Assembly (NCBI RefSeq): GCF_964204865.1
Contig: NC_135253.1
Coordinates: 21,674,001-21,738,000 of the forward strand
Length of the DNA stretch: 64,000 nt
Direction: 5' to 3'
Source: Styela clava
Lineage: Eukaryota; Chordata; Ascidiacea; Stolidobranchia; Styelidae
This document shows, one piece after another, positions 52,437-63,917 of the stretch (the first letter of the stretch is position 1; every line of letters begins with the position of its first letter). Both the position numbers and the translations under genes were made by a program. A model generated the notes under the pieces. The model had not been told where the DNA came from. It saw only the letters and a program-made list of their open reading frames with translations, and searched no databases.

Positions 52437-55400
52437 TTAGACATTTTCAATTTCAGTCGTCTCTTTAGTGTCTTTATTTTTTTTCTTCTTCTTATTTTTC
52501 TGCAATTCTTTCGCTTTTTTCCTTATTTCGAAAGTATAAGTTATTTTCGGCTTTTTCTTTTTGACGTGCCGTACTTTCTTACATTCGTATTTTTTGCAGC
52601 ATGTGCATAAGCTCGTTACTGCAACTGAAATACCGATGATAGATAAGAGCGCGACCCCGAATCCTTCTGCAAATCCAGTCCTAAAAATATAATTTGAAGA
52701 AAATATTGATAGAAGAATTAAAATTGCTTTAGTTACTTAGTGCTGTTTGTGGTATACTATATTATGGCTCTCATTGTTAGATACATGAGTGGGCGTTCCC
52801 GTAGTATGTGCACCAAGATGGCGGACACCGGAACGTAGTGTTTGTATCAGGTTAGGGGTAATGCCATAATTTTATTCCGATTTCCCTTATTTTAATTATA
52901 TTGCGAGTTTAGGGACTATAGCCAAAGGTATATGTGTTATGGCCGAACCCTAATCTGGTACACACACTACGTTCGGTGTCGGGCATCTTGGTTTACCTAC
53001 TTCGGGAGTACTGACTAGTTTTAGAAAATTTTACTTAGGTGGTCGTGAGAATGATCGTTCAGTATTGTTTGTTGCAACCAATTACGACAGACAGTTTTAC
53101 TAGCACTGATAGAAAACAATGATACTTAGCCACTGGCTACTGAAACCGACATCAGGGGATATAAATTGCTTCCCTAAAATCCTCAAAATAAAATCAATCG
53201 AGAACCATATTCTGTTCTAAAAAAGGAGCGTATTTATCTCCATTACATTTCTCCATACATTACGATAGTAGATCCATAAATATCGAAAAGGTCGAGCTAG
53301 CATGTTAATTAAGGTTTAAATAAGGATTGCAACTAACTTTAGTAGCATTTATAGCGTAGTTTTATGGTGTGTTGTTGAATTAAACAGGCGTGATATATAT
53401 CGTCCATTACGATCTTTCCGTTGCCATTACGGAGCGTAGCCCGTTCGGTTGCTCGTTACGAACCCACTTCTGACCCCTGACCCCATACGAGCGCAAACAC
53501 GACACAGCAGCTACGTGAACATCGGGCGGATCGAGTTAGTTTTGCAATAGGGCTGGATATTTTCGAATACATGAAAATTTGAGAATCGAATCAAATATTT
53601 TTTCTAGAAGACTCAAAAAAAAATTCAATTGTACTCCAGATGCATAAATTACTGGAAACTGGAAACAATCACTCAGGAAGTTCGCTGAGTGTTCGCACAC
53701 AATAAGCACAATTGTTTCATCAATAACCAACTAAAGGAAAGAGTCATATGTCGGAATGACATTACAAAATTATTGCTTCATAACATAAAATTTGGCAGCA
53801 AAATATAAAAAAGATGGCGGCGTATCGAAATTTTTGTTTGTTAATTTACTATTCGATTCGGTTCGAATATTCAATTCGAAGTGCCAACCCCATTTTGTAA
53901 TAAATTGTAATTGGAGCCAACTTCACTACTGATATAATAAAATTACTTACGCCATTGGATAAATGTGGTTATATTCAGCCAAACTGCAACAAGTGCTCCC
54001 ACAATAGTACATAGGACAACTGCAATCTAAAGTGAAAATATACATTCACGTAATTTAGACTTCAATGAAACAGAAATTGGTACTCCTGTAGTATGTGAAC
54101 CAAGATGGCGGACACCGGGACGTCGTATGTGTACTAGGTTAGAGTTAGGCCATAATTTTAGGTACAAATACTACGGGAGTCACTTGGCTAGTCTCCGAAC
54201 TCGTAATAGATCTAAAATAAGGAAAATTGGAATGGAATTATAGCCCTAACCTGGTACGCATACTACGTTCTGGTGTCGGCCATCCTGGTTCACATACTTC
54301 GGGAGTACCCAGAAATTCAAAGGAATAGCTGCTATTGTTACAGCGCATTTACAATATTCTCATACAGATCAACCAGTGCATAGATTTAATACTTTTTTCA
54401 ATCACAGGTCCATTGGAAAACTCGGTAATGATCTCTGACATACTATGAAGTCATGTCCGGGGACGTCACTTTTACCAAATTATTTTAAATTCCTTGATAA
54501 TCCAAATTAATTAGTTCAGAGGGGGGGGGGGGTATTTCCGACCACTTTTGGAAACACCTCCTTAGAGAAAGGATGCTGGTTAATTATTCACGTGTACAGC
54601 ACAAATGTTATTAAGTGGCACAGTCACTAGTTTGCGAAGACCTACAGTTTTTGGGAGAACCGGGACCTTTCCAGCTAGGTTTCATGTACTTTATTTATTA
54701 CACTTTGGGCGAGGGGATAGCAACATATTCACTCTATATCAGCGGCTCCCAAACTTTTTTTTCGTGCGGCGCAAATTATCAGGAAAAAAGCTTACGCCGC
54801 ACTTGCACGAAAAAGGAATTTGCTGCTTTTACATAAAACTCAATTTTTTTATCGTTAATGTGTATTATCGTTAATTAGTCACGTGTATAGCACCAATGTT
54901 ATTAAGTGGGGTTTTCGTACAACAGTCACTAGTTTGCGAAGACCTACAATTTTTGGGAGAACTGGGACCTTTCCAGCTAGGTTTCATGTACTTTATTTAT
55001 TAGACTTTGGGTGAGGGCATAAGTATCAGGTTAGCTTCAGAGATCTTTAAGATACGACACAAACACAGTTAGGTCAATGGTAGGCAAGAAGTTTCCAGAC
55101 TAGCAACATATTTACTCCATATCAGCGGTTCCCAAACTCTTTGTTCGTGCGGCGCAAATTATCAGGAAAAAAGCTTACGCACTTACACGAAAAAGAAATT
55201 GCTGCTTTTAAATAAAACTCAATTTTGTGGTCGTTAATTTGTACTTTATCCCCTTTAAAGGGTGCTCCCGAAGTATGCGAACCAAGATGGCGGACATCGG
55301 AACGTAACATGGGTAACAGGTTAGGGTTAAGCGATAATTTTTTTCCAATTTTCCTTATTTTAGTCCTATTATCAGTTCGAATACTAGCAAAGAGCCTCCC

Positions 55401-55777
55401 GTACTATTTATACCTAAAATTATGGCCTAACCCTAACCTAGTACACATATTACATTCCGATGTCCGCCATCTTGGTTCGCATACTTCGGGAGCCCCTTTT
55501 AAAGTTTGTAAACATGCAGGCCTGAGTAATAAAGGCAAAAGGTCAACTCTCCTTCCTCATCTCTGTCTGATTTTTCTTTAAAATTTCTTGTATTCGCGCA
55601 CATAAATGAGTATAATACTACTGACTGTCCGATATAACCAGTCGTATTTTTTTCTCAAAGTTGGTCTGAAAATTTTAGATCAAGTTCCAAACGCATATTA
55701 ATATACTTACTTGTTGCAAAAATCGTCGGAAGAAGTAGGAAAGATAGAAGCACAATGGAGTGCGTTTTTCTCAGCAT
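52437..55777 (-). CDS. Small Cys-rich type I membrane protein, 128 aa
   Basis: Three exons on the minus strand: 55777-55711 (start), 54026-53951, 52680-52437 (stop). Donors are gtaagt; phases agree at both junctions. Signal peptide MLRKTHSIVLLSFLLLPTIFA, then a 27-residue ectodomain with Cys24, 26, 31, 35 and 36 (NCSCPMYYCGSTCCSLAEYN). The membrane segment is about 54-73 (GFGVALLSIIGISVAVTSLC), followed by juxtamembrane CTCC and a long Lys-rich cytosolic tail (KKVRHVKKKKPK; LQKNKKKKKNKD). The layout (Cys-rich stub, single span, CC motif) resembles CYYR1- and Shisa-like small membrane proteins, but I cannot claim homology. Introns are full of MITEs. The strand is opposite to both FReD genes and it converges with FReD gene 2. 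Confidence 0.78.
52792..53011. mobile_element. Family A-like MITE in intron 2 (minus gene)
   Basis: 'ggcgttcccgtagtatgtg' to 'acctacttcgggagtact', internally diverged from the 236-bp subfamily ('atgtgttatggccgaacc'). Confidence 0.8.
53548..53892. mobile_element. hAT MITE, 'gggctgga' ends, in intron 2
   Basis: 345 bp. Left 'tagggctggatattttcgaa', right 'attcgaagtgccaacccca'. Flanks 'ttttgcaa' and 'ttttgtaa' (7/8). Same family as 15388-15746 ('aagatggcggcg'). Confidence 0.88.
54079..54309. mobile_element. Family A-like MITE, perfect 8-bp duplication
   Basis: 231 bp. 'ggtactcctgtagtatgtg' to 'cacatacttcgggagtacc'. Perfect duplication 'cagaaatt' (54071-54078, 54310-54317). Ends 50 bp upstream of minus-gene exon 2, in intron 1. 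Confidence 0.93.
54580..55250 (+). repeat. Tandem duplication, ~310-bp unit, in intron 1
   Basis: Copies about 54580-54870 and 54880-55250. Shared in order: 'gtatagcaccaatgttatta', 'agtcactagtttgcgaagac', 'gggacctttccagctagg', 'cccaaactttttt', 'gtgcggcgcaaattatcagg' and 'ataaaactcaatttt'. The second copy carries an extra ~90 bp. Both include a hAT-like 'cagcggttcccaaactctt' terminus. Confidence 0.85.
55261..55496. mobile_element. MITE family A (reverse), full length (236 bp)
   Basis: 'ggtgctcccgaagtatgcg' to 'cgcatacttcgggagcccc'. Flanks 'ctttaaag' and 'ttttaaag' (7/8). Confidence 0.93.
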
Positions 55778-55859
55778 CTTTAGGCAAGCGACAGTCCGAT
55801 GCTATTCATAAACGCTAAATAACTATAAAAAATAACCAAAAAAGGATGTGAGACATTTA

Positions 55860-57413
55860 ATATGGATTTATTATTTTAATCCATGATAGATATTAGAACT
55901 AACACGAGGAAATTGCGGAAATTGTGGCCACTTGTAACTAACTCTTTGATATGTGCTATCTTTAAACTGTGACGTCATATTACAACCAGGTTATTATGTT
56001 CTGATACAAAACCCAATAACTTGTCTCAAATAGCTTTTCTACCCAGCTTGTGCGGATCTGCCAACTTTTGTATGTACACGACGTCAATAATAATATGCTA
56101 GTCATAGATTTTTAGTCACAAACGACCCGGTAATTTCCAAGCCGAAAAGAATTCTTTACCTCAGAGACCAACAGAGACAAATGAGTTCATATCACGTACG
56201 CTCAGCTACTGACAATCCAATATTTTTAATCCAAACACTAATCGAAACCGGGACTTCTCTCTTATGGAGGTACTCACAGATAGGGTTGCCACATTTTCAG
56301 CTTCAATTAGGATTTTTGTATGAGAATAGTCTGTTTTTTCGAAAGACTGTTTTGGGAATTAAGTTAAATTTTTACCCAAGATTTTAGTAATTTTCGTGTA
56401 ACGGTGTTTTATGATTGAAAACGTTTAAGTTTGTCCTATATAAACAAAATTCGAAAATAAAGTCATAAAAAAAACTGGCAACGCTGGTTCTCAGCCCAAA
56501 TAAATTCCGTGTTGAAGTTTGACTCATCATCGTTTGTGAGATATTTCCTCGGCGAGACGATTCTTTTGTTTCTCATTTTAATAAAAACAGGATATTTTGT
56601 TTTCACTTTATACAACTTTCTAGTCGATAAGTTCGAGTATTTAAAATAGAGAATTCAAAAATTAAATGGCATATCACAGTAACTTGTGAAGTATGTTCAT
56701 TTTGGTGATGCTTACTTTATTGTTATCCGGGTGCCCATAATGTCCTAAAAAAATTTAAAATTGTAAAGGAAATTTATTGATATCATATATTGCTTTGACC
56801 CTCACAAATGTACTAAATGAAGTAAAAATACTTGAACAATTACTGATTAAAAAACAACAAATCTGATTAAGATATATTGAGTATGACTTCATAACAAAAT
56901 TGGAAATGTAAACGGACTTTATGGACACCCTATATATCGATTACCCACTGTTCGGAAACTTTTCGATTTAGTATTTCAAGTTATTACATCCGCCGTGGAG
57001 TGATGTACATGCGCATTCAACGAGACTAGATCTTCAGCTTACATTGCCAACGGGGCTGGGATCGACGCTCTAACTACGGATCCTATGAAGAGGTTAGTTA
57101 CGGAATTAATCAAATAATTACACAATGAATAAAAACAACTTACTTAGCAATTAATGTTTCTGATTAAATTTAAATTACTTCATTTCTTGACCCATATGCG
57201 TTTATTGCTTCTTTGGACAGTTACAAAATTAGATAATTGTCAGTATTTTAATAGGTAAACGAATTAACTCACGGAGCCCCTGGGATTCTCTCACGGAGTC
57301 AGGGGCTTGAATGCCTATGCGACTAATTAATAGATCTTCGCTTAGTAGGGACATTAAAAAGCGCTCAATTTCATACCGTCGTTAATAGCGATGATTGTAG
57401 CATTAATATGAAT
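55860..57413. other. Intergenic with repeat fragments
   Basis: 56281-56485 begins 'tagggttgccacattttc' and ends near 'aactggcaacgctgg', possibly a degenerate element. 56735-56932 is a reverse family J copy. No gene recognised. Confidence 0.45.
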
Positions 57414-57720
57414 CAGTGGCTACCAATCTTTCAGCTCTCGTGGCCCGCTTCCGGAGGGTTTCAGCACCCATGATCCCGATGTATATTATTCCAGTTGTAT
57501 TTATATTGTTATTATGATCGTATGATTCCAAATTCCATTATGTTCAAACAATTCGTGCTCAAAAATGTGAAAACTCATTGTGAAATAACCTTATAAAGCA
57601 ATGAAACTGGAAAAAACGGGGAGTTAAAAGTAAATCAGTTTTGCGCCTAGCATTGAGGCCCCCTTTAAAAATGCTTTTTAGTCCCTTTGGGGGTCACGGG
57701 TCCCAGGTTGGGAACCGCTG
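57414..57720. mobile_element. hAT MITE, 'cagtggctacc' ends
   Basis: 307 bp. Left 'cagtggctaccaatctttc', right 'caggttgggaaccgctg'. Flanks 'atatgaat' and 'atataaag' match 6/8. Related to 21807-22125 (internal 'tcaaacaattcgtgc', 'gggggtcacgggt'). Confidence 0.82.
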
Positions 57721-57759
57721 ATATAAAGCTCACAAGTTTTTTTTAACAGTATAAACCAA

Positions 57760-59470
57760 AGGCTAGAGTTTCTTTTCATCGTGGTGTCGAAAGAGAACAC
57801 AAAGAGACTAACAATTCAGTGGTTTGGGGATTTGAACTGTGTTTGGATCGTTTTACTTCTGTCGCACAAGAATAATTCTGTTCCTTCATATCATACATGA
57901 GCAAACTACGCCCGCGGGTCAAATCCGGCCCGTTGGGTAATTCAATCTGACCCACCTGATGCTGCCACAACCAAACTAAAACCAAATTTTGATGTTTTAG
58001 CTTAAAATAACTCAAGGAATTTGTTGAAATTGCGTATGAATTTAGTTTGGACACGAGGTTTATTGTTTTCCACTTTTCATATTGTTCATAAAATGTAACT
58101 TTTAAATTCATACTTACATGGCCCGCCAGTCTAGATGGGCAAACTTTTTGGCCCCCGGTCCGGAAACTTTGCCCACCCCCACTTTATACGGTCATCTCTT
58201 GTAGAAGTAAGTACAAGATGTTTTTCACACTTTCAACAAAGATTGTACGAGCGCCACTAATACGTAGGAAGCGACGAGTTTTTAGAGGAAATGGGATTTT
58301 ATAGTTTTGTATCGATTTATGACGGACTGTAAAATTAATATCAAACTTACAGGTTTTCTTAACAGCGTAAATCTATATCTGAGATACCATTTCATATGTG
58401 TATTACACGTTTCCCCAAACAGGGCTTCAGATAAGCATTCCCTGACATGGGCGTAGAGCCAGAGGACGGCTGAGCCCCTAACCCCCATTTTTCAACATTT
58501 TTTTAGATGCAATTTTGCGACATTTGCAGTGATACATAAATTATACGGGATTTTTGTTTTCCATTTTTGTAACACTGTTAGTGTTGTTCATAAAATATAA
58601 CTTTTTACGACACACCACTTACATGGCCCGCCAGACTAGGTGGGCAAAATTTTTGGCCCCTGGTAAAAAAATATTGCCCATCTCTGCGGTCTAACCACTA
58701 AGGCAACGTTTACATCGCCATGTAAACAAAATTTAAAAATTATTTTATTTTATCGATAGATGCGATGACTGTAAAATTGATATAAAGTTTTCAAAACAAC
58801 ATACCAAAGGCTGACGTTCCTTTTCATCGTGATGTCGAAAGTGAACACAAACAGAATGACAATCCAGCGGTGTGGTGAGTAGAACCACTTCTTTCACTTC
58901 TGTCGCAAGAATAATTTTGTTCTTTCATACCAGACACGGGCAAAATACGGCCCGGTGGGTAATCTAATCTGGCCCACCTGATGCTGCCACAACCAACTAA
59001 ATCCAAATTTTGATATTTTAGCTTAAAATAGCTCAAGGAATTTGTTGAAATTGCGATTAAATTTAGTTTTAGCACGAGGCTTATTGTTTCCCACCTTTGC
59101 TTTGTAACACTACAAATATTGTTCATAAAATATAATCTTGTACGTCACACTTGCATATCCCGCCGATCTAGTTTGGCAAAACTTTTGACCCCTTGTCCAG
59201 AAACATTGCCCATCCTTGCGATTCCAACCACCAAGGAGGCATCGCTTACATCGCCAAGTAAACAAAAGTTAAAAATCATTTTATTTCGTCGGTGGAAGCG
59301 ATGTCTGTAAAATTTATATAAAGCTTTCTAAACATTATAAACTAAAGGCTAGCGTTCCTTTTCATCGTAATGTCAAAAGTGAACACAAACAGAATGACAA
59401 TTCAGCGGTGTGGTGAGTAGAACCACTGTGTTTGAATTGTTTCACTTCTGTCGCAAGGAAACACCTGTCT
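57760..59470 (+). repeat. Triplicated block of family I repeats
   Basis: Three related blocks, 57720-58185, 58320-58700 (degenerate) and 58750-59230, with a fourth start at 59285-59450. Each has 'aaccaaaggctagagttcc'-like and 'ttttcatcgtgatgtcgaaa' segments before a family I body ('caaatccggcccgttggg', 'aaggaatttgttgaaattgcg', 'acatggcccgccag'). Local segmental duplication of ~0.5-1 kb is implied. ORFs here are shadows. Confidence 0.75.
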
Positions 59471-59691
59471 ATATTATTTCCTATAGCTTTCAGACGCCTA
59501 GCTGAGTTTTATTTAGTTTTTCTGTGTACACAACGAAAAAAAAAATTAGCGAAAACCAGAGCGCCGCGGGAAAGGCATGAGAAGAGTTATAAAGGCACCG
59601 GGCAATACAGCTAGAGATTTAACAACGACAATAGTTAAGATAAAAACGCAGGTCAGAAATCCGGGAAAAGGGTCAAAATGAGACATAAAAG

Positions 59692-59894
59692 GGCGCTCCA
59701 GAGATGTGTTTGTACTAATATGGAGGTAACTAATTTTATTCGCCTACTCTACATCAAGTTGTGTAAAGGGACTAAAGCCTGTGGGCAAGGGGTATATCCA
59801 GTTGGCTATCACAGGCAGTCCCGAACTAAAATAAGGAAAATCGAAATAAAATTATGGCCTAACCCTAACCTGGTACACATACTACGGGAGTGCC
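59692..59894. mobile_element. MITE family B, perfect 8-bp duplication
   Basis: 203 bp. 'ggcgctccagagatgtgtt' to 'acatactacgggagtgcc'. Perfect duplication 'cataaaag' (59684-59691, 59895-59902). Confidence 0.93.
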
Positions 59895-60224
59895 CATAAA
59901 AGCATTATGCGTGTTCTGCCAATAGTATTTAATAAATGATTACCAAAAGAAGGTGGCGAGGCCTCAACTTAAAGTGGAAAGAGGACTGATACATAAGTTG
60001 CACGCGAACACGCCAAGAGCTGTGTATGACTTATAGATAGCTGAAGCAATTTATGCCAATACGGGCCATGAAGGATAGAACTTTATATCGAAGGTCTCAC
60101 GGTAAAAACAATGCGTGATTTACCATTAGGCAAGGTGGGATGAACATTATACGAGCCATGTAGAATATGATTTTAAATTGATTCCGACACATCGGCAGGC
60201 TACTTTTGCAAGCATAGGTTCCTA

Positions 60225-60545
60225 TTAGAGGTAAGATCATGCCCAAAAATTCCAGGCCTACCCGGGCCCGTGAATATTAAACCCGACCCGAGCCCGACTA
60301 AACAACTGGATTTGCAGGCCCTAGTCCGGAGAAAACCCGAAATTTCATATTTTATTTAGGAGTTCTTCGAATTCCACACATAGATTTAGTATATATTTTT
60401 TATAAACATATATTTATTTTTAAAAAAAAGTCAGCGATAGAGAAGCCCGACCTGACCCGAACGTAATGATTGACATTTCAGAACCAAATTTCGGGTCGGG
60501 TCGGGTCGGGCTCGGCTTCGGATCTTAGTTCTAGTTCCTATATGC
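60225..60545. mobile_element. Probable DNA element, 'gggtcgggtc' ends
   Basis: Left part has 'cctacccgggcccg' and 'aacccgacccgagcccgac'; right part has 'cgacctgacccgaacg' and 'ttcgggtcgggtcgggtcgg'. These are subterminal inverted CG-rich repeats in AT-rich surroundings. Ends and duplication not fixed. Confidence 0.6.
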
Positions 60546-61737
60546 GCTATCAGCGGAGCATCTGAGGACCAGGTGAGACGAAGGGGGTAGCCATTATTCA
60601 AAAAGTGTATATGAGGCTGACCGTAACACGTGACGTCATGATACTCATTTAAAAAAAGGCGTGTCGCACTTCTCACCAATATCACAACAGTGAATATGAA
60701 CATGATAGATATAATATGCTGCACAATGACTTTTGAATTGCATATCGTCACGCTAATAACCGAATTGCGTAAGTCATTTTTAGCAGTTTTGAGAAAAACG
60801 TGAAAAACTTCCTAATGATATTGCTATGCCATTGAGAGTCAATAATTTGCCATAGTTCAATTTTTTGAATGTAGCCGGATTTAAGTTAATTTGTATGACG
60901 CAGTCATATGACCTCATAATGGCGCAATGTGACTTAGGCAGAAATGTGATTTGGGAACATACGCATTTTGCAACTTGACTATGTGCACCAGTCCTGAAAA
61001 CCAAACAATCCAAAAACGAATGTAATTCTTAGTATCTACGATGTCTAATCCTCAAAATAGCTAATCTGTTTCAATTACATTATTTTTTATGTTTAAAAAT
61101 ATATATTTCATCACTATACCACGCTCTGCACACCCATCGAAATAAGACTAAGATTAAATTTAAAGAATAAAACATCAATGTACCCTTATGTAGTAGCCAA
61201 CCAAGGTGAATTGGACGCAGACAGTGAATATTACAAGTGCACGCCTTCCTATACTGTAGTATATATTCAAATTTATAAGCGCTAAACTAGAATCTGAGAT
61301 GCAAAAACTCGAAAATCCTTCGCCGAGGTTATTTTGTCTTTGTGACGTCACAATAGTTCTGCGTTAACAATGATAATTCATTATGACGAAACAATTGAAC
61401 AAATTTGCATGTCATACAAAATCTCAATTTTTATGGGTTTCGGAATTCCTAAAATAAAATCTGAGTTAACAGACAGGTGCGCAGCATTACATAAATACCT
61501 ATTTTATTAAAAAATCGAAACCGACAAAAATGACTTACGCAATTCGATTATTAGCGTGACGATAAGGTGGTACGTTTATTCCTGTTACAGCATCCTTGCA
61601 ATATACGCATACGTATCGAATAACGCAAAGACATTAGGGAAGGGTTGAGAGTTAGTCTCGCGTTGCCTCTACTGATAATGATAGATTTCTATGTCGAAAT
61701 GATGCCATAATATATCTGCCTTTTTTCTAGATATCAG
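60546..61737. other. Intergenic, no gene recognised
   Basis: 'cgaattgcgtaagtcatttt' at 60757-60782 recurs inverted at 61532-61560 ('aatgacttacgcaattcg'), together with flanking 'atcgtcacgctaata', bounding a ~800-bp inverted-repeat interval (possible DNA transposon without recognised ORF). 61580-61670 is a family F fragment in reverse. Confidence 0.5.
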
Positions 61738-61745
61738 TATAAATT
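61738..61745 (+). promoter_or_regulatory. TATA box of the 61805 gene
   Basis: TATAAATT, 67 bp upstream of the start codon at 61805. Confidence 0.4.
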
Positions 61746-61804
61746 AGTGTTGTTAAAAGTTGTAAATTCGGTACTTACAAACGGAAGAAATTTCATTTCC
61801 ATTT

Positions 61805-63917
61805 ATGACGGAAGAGATGCAGCTCTACTCATCGACAGTAGTACTGATTTTCCTGATTACTCAAACAATATCTGGTAAGTGTAATCCTATCAAAATATCG
61901 GAATCCTATCAAAATATCGGAATCTAATGGTTTTCAACTAAATCGGAAAAGATTGGTCAATTGAACCTGTTTTGTAGTCCAAACTTCTTAAAATACCTTT
62001 GCCAGGATCTATCAAGAATAGAATACAATTTACATATTTATCCCGGGGGAGAAGAAAGCCGATAAGACGACTTTGATCGTATGGCGAACCACGGCCTCTC
62101 GTCCGGCTACCAGTCAATGCCGGGTATGGGATTAGTCAGCCAGTTACTTGTTTTCAGATGCATGGACTCGATGGCAGAGAAAGCCGCAACCGACCAGCGG
62201 TCACGTGAAACACCCTATGCCATATGGTGACGAGGAATCCAGCAATTCTCTCGCACATACCCATCCCCGCATGTGATTCGAACCTGCGAACCCACGCAAA
62301 GTAATCAGAGGTGCGGAGGCAAGCGTATTCCTGATATATATACATAACACGATGCGCCACACCGCAGAGCCTCAAGAACGTGCCTTTGGTTGAACGAGTG
62401 TGATTTTAAAATGGGCCGGATTTGTTCATTCAAAAATAAAACATGTATAGGGTGTCCATAAAGTCTTAAAATTTTACAAAATTGCAAAGGAAATTTATCG
62501 ATACCATAAACTGTTTTGGCCCTCACAGATGTATTAAATAAAGTAAAAATACAATTACTGATTAAAAAACAATAAACCCGGTTAAGATAGGCAATGAGAA
62601 CTGACTTCATAACAAAATTGAAATTGTAAAGGGACTTTATGGACACACACTTCTTATATATATATATATATAAGAAATGTCATAAAAAAATTTCTTTTCT
62701 GTCAATTTAGAATGATTTTAAGATAATTTTGAGGAAGCAAACATATGAGTTCCGCATTTGACCGCATGTGTCGAGTTCTTGTTTTGAGCGAATGTGTAGG
62801 ACATCGTATTGAAAGACATATTTAATAAGCGGAATAAAAGTTTACTATTAAAGTCAATCAAACAGACAGAGCACATGCTCAACATATCAGACAGTTCCTT
62901 TACAGCTGAATGAACAGTATTTATACTAGTGAATATTGGGGCATGCAATGAAATAATGACATGATAATAATGATTACCGTAAACAAAAACATAAAATTCA
63001 TGGAAAACTATTGAACTACTAATATACTATATATATTTTTTTTCACAGCTCATGGATGCTTCTACGACACAGATCGGGGGTGAGTTGTTCAATAATTTCA
63101 ACAAATAATAAAGTATGCCTTGTAAGGTTAAGTAACTGCGACTTATTACTTATCGATTTTATTATCACTTATCGACTTTAATAAGTATGTTGATAGGTAT
63201 TTGTCTGTTAGATGCACGCGATATCTCACGAAAGTGAGATTGGATCTGCTGCAAATTTTGCATGTGCATTCATCATATTTCGGACCAGAAGCATATTGAT
63301 TTTTGGCGAATTATGTCGTATAGTTAGCGAGTTATTAATTAATCAATGAGGAGACACAAGGTGTCACTATAGAGTAATAGCGCTGTTTTGGGGATCACCT
63401 AACTTTTGATCGATAAGTCTTCGGCCTCTGACCGATATTCTCGTTTTATTCTTTTGATTGAAACGCATTGAAAGCGTAACTAGGTATTCTTAGAGAAAAC
63501 CGGGACCTTTAAAGTTACATCAATAATCCTCTCCCATCACTAATATACGAATACTCACACTCACTAATGAAAGTATTTTGTTTATGAGTCCCATTCATCT
63601 TTATCCATACATTCACCATCATTTGTTTTTTGCTTGCTGTGTTGTTTTGGACTGCGTAAAACCCTTCGAAATTACAAATTAAAACAACTCTAACATCCAA
63701 AACAAAAAGGGTTTCGCTGATTAAAACGAACTAGTTCGCGTGAATCCGCCGAATACCACCACCTTTTTCTTCATCTTACAGACAAGGGCAGATAGGAGGT
63801 GGCTCACTTGCGCTGATCCTGACGGTCATTGCGATAATCATCGGGACTGCATACTACTACAAACAATGTTGTTTTGCTCCACCAATCAAAGTCGATCCTC
63901 ATGACGTCATCACTTAA
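61805..63917 (+). CDS. Small single-pass membrane protein, 78 aa
   Basis: Three exons: 61805-61874 (donor gtaagt), 63049-63079 (donor gtgagt, acceptor tttcacag), 63782-63917. Phases agree: exon 1 leaves one base, exon 2 leaves two. Signal peptide MTEEMQLYSSTVVLIFLITQ then TISA (Met5 is an alternative start with a more standard signal). A very short ectodomain HGCFYDTDRGQGQ with one Cys follows, then the membrane span SLALILTVIAIIIGTAYYY and a short tail KQCCFAPPIKVDPHDVIT. It shares with the 128-aa minus-strand gene the three-exon layout (signal / ectodomain / TM+tail) and phases +1, +2, and a post-membrane CC pair, so the two may be distant paralogues. Function unknown. Intron 1 holds a SINE and a family J repeat. 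Confidence 0.7.
62028..62367 (-). mobile_element. tRNA-derived SINE, full copy (minus)
   Basis: Same order of segments as 47300-47640: 'atttacatatttatcccgg', 'ggcgaaccacggcctctcg', 'gggattagtcagccag', 'gcaaccgaccagcggtcacg', B box complement 'gattcgaacctgc', and head complement 'acgatgcgccacaccgc'. Intron 1 of the 61805 gene. Confidence 0.82.
62450..62645 (-). repeat. Repeat family J copy
   Basis: 'atagggtgtccataaagtc' at the left and 'aaagggactttatggacac' at the right are inverted, so family J has ~16-bp inverted termini. Interior 'ttttggccctcacagatgta'. A (TA)n microsatellite follows at 62657-62672. Confidence 0.8.
63140..63450. repeat. Dispersed repeat shared with 22.5 kb
   Basis: 'gatgcacgcgatatctcacg', 'tttcggaccagaagcatatt', 'ggtgtcactatagagt' and 'gatcgataagtcttcggcc' match 22510-22830 in order. 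In intron 2 of the 61805 gene. Confidence 0.75.

Noticed and set aside
56181-56387. 68-codon ORF
   Set aside because: Overlaps a degenerate transposon-like segment; no recognisable domain.
59432-59614. 60-codon basic ORF
   Set aside because: No start context, no splice partner, lies at the end of the duplicated family I block.
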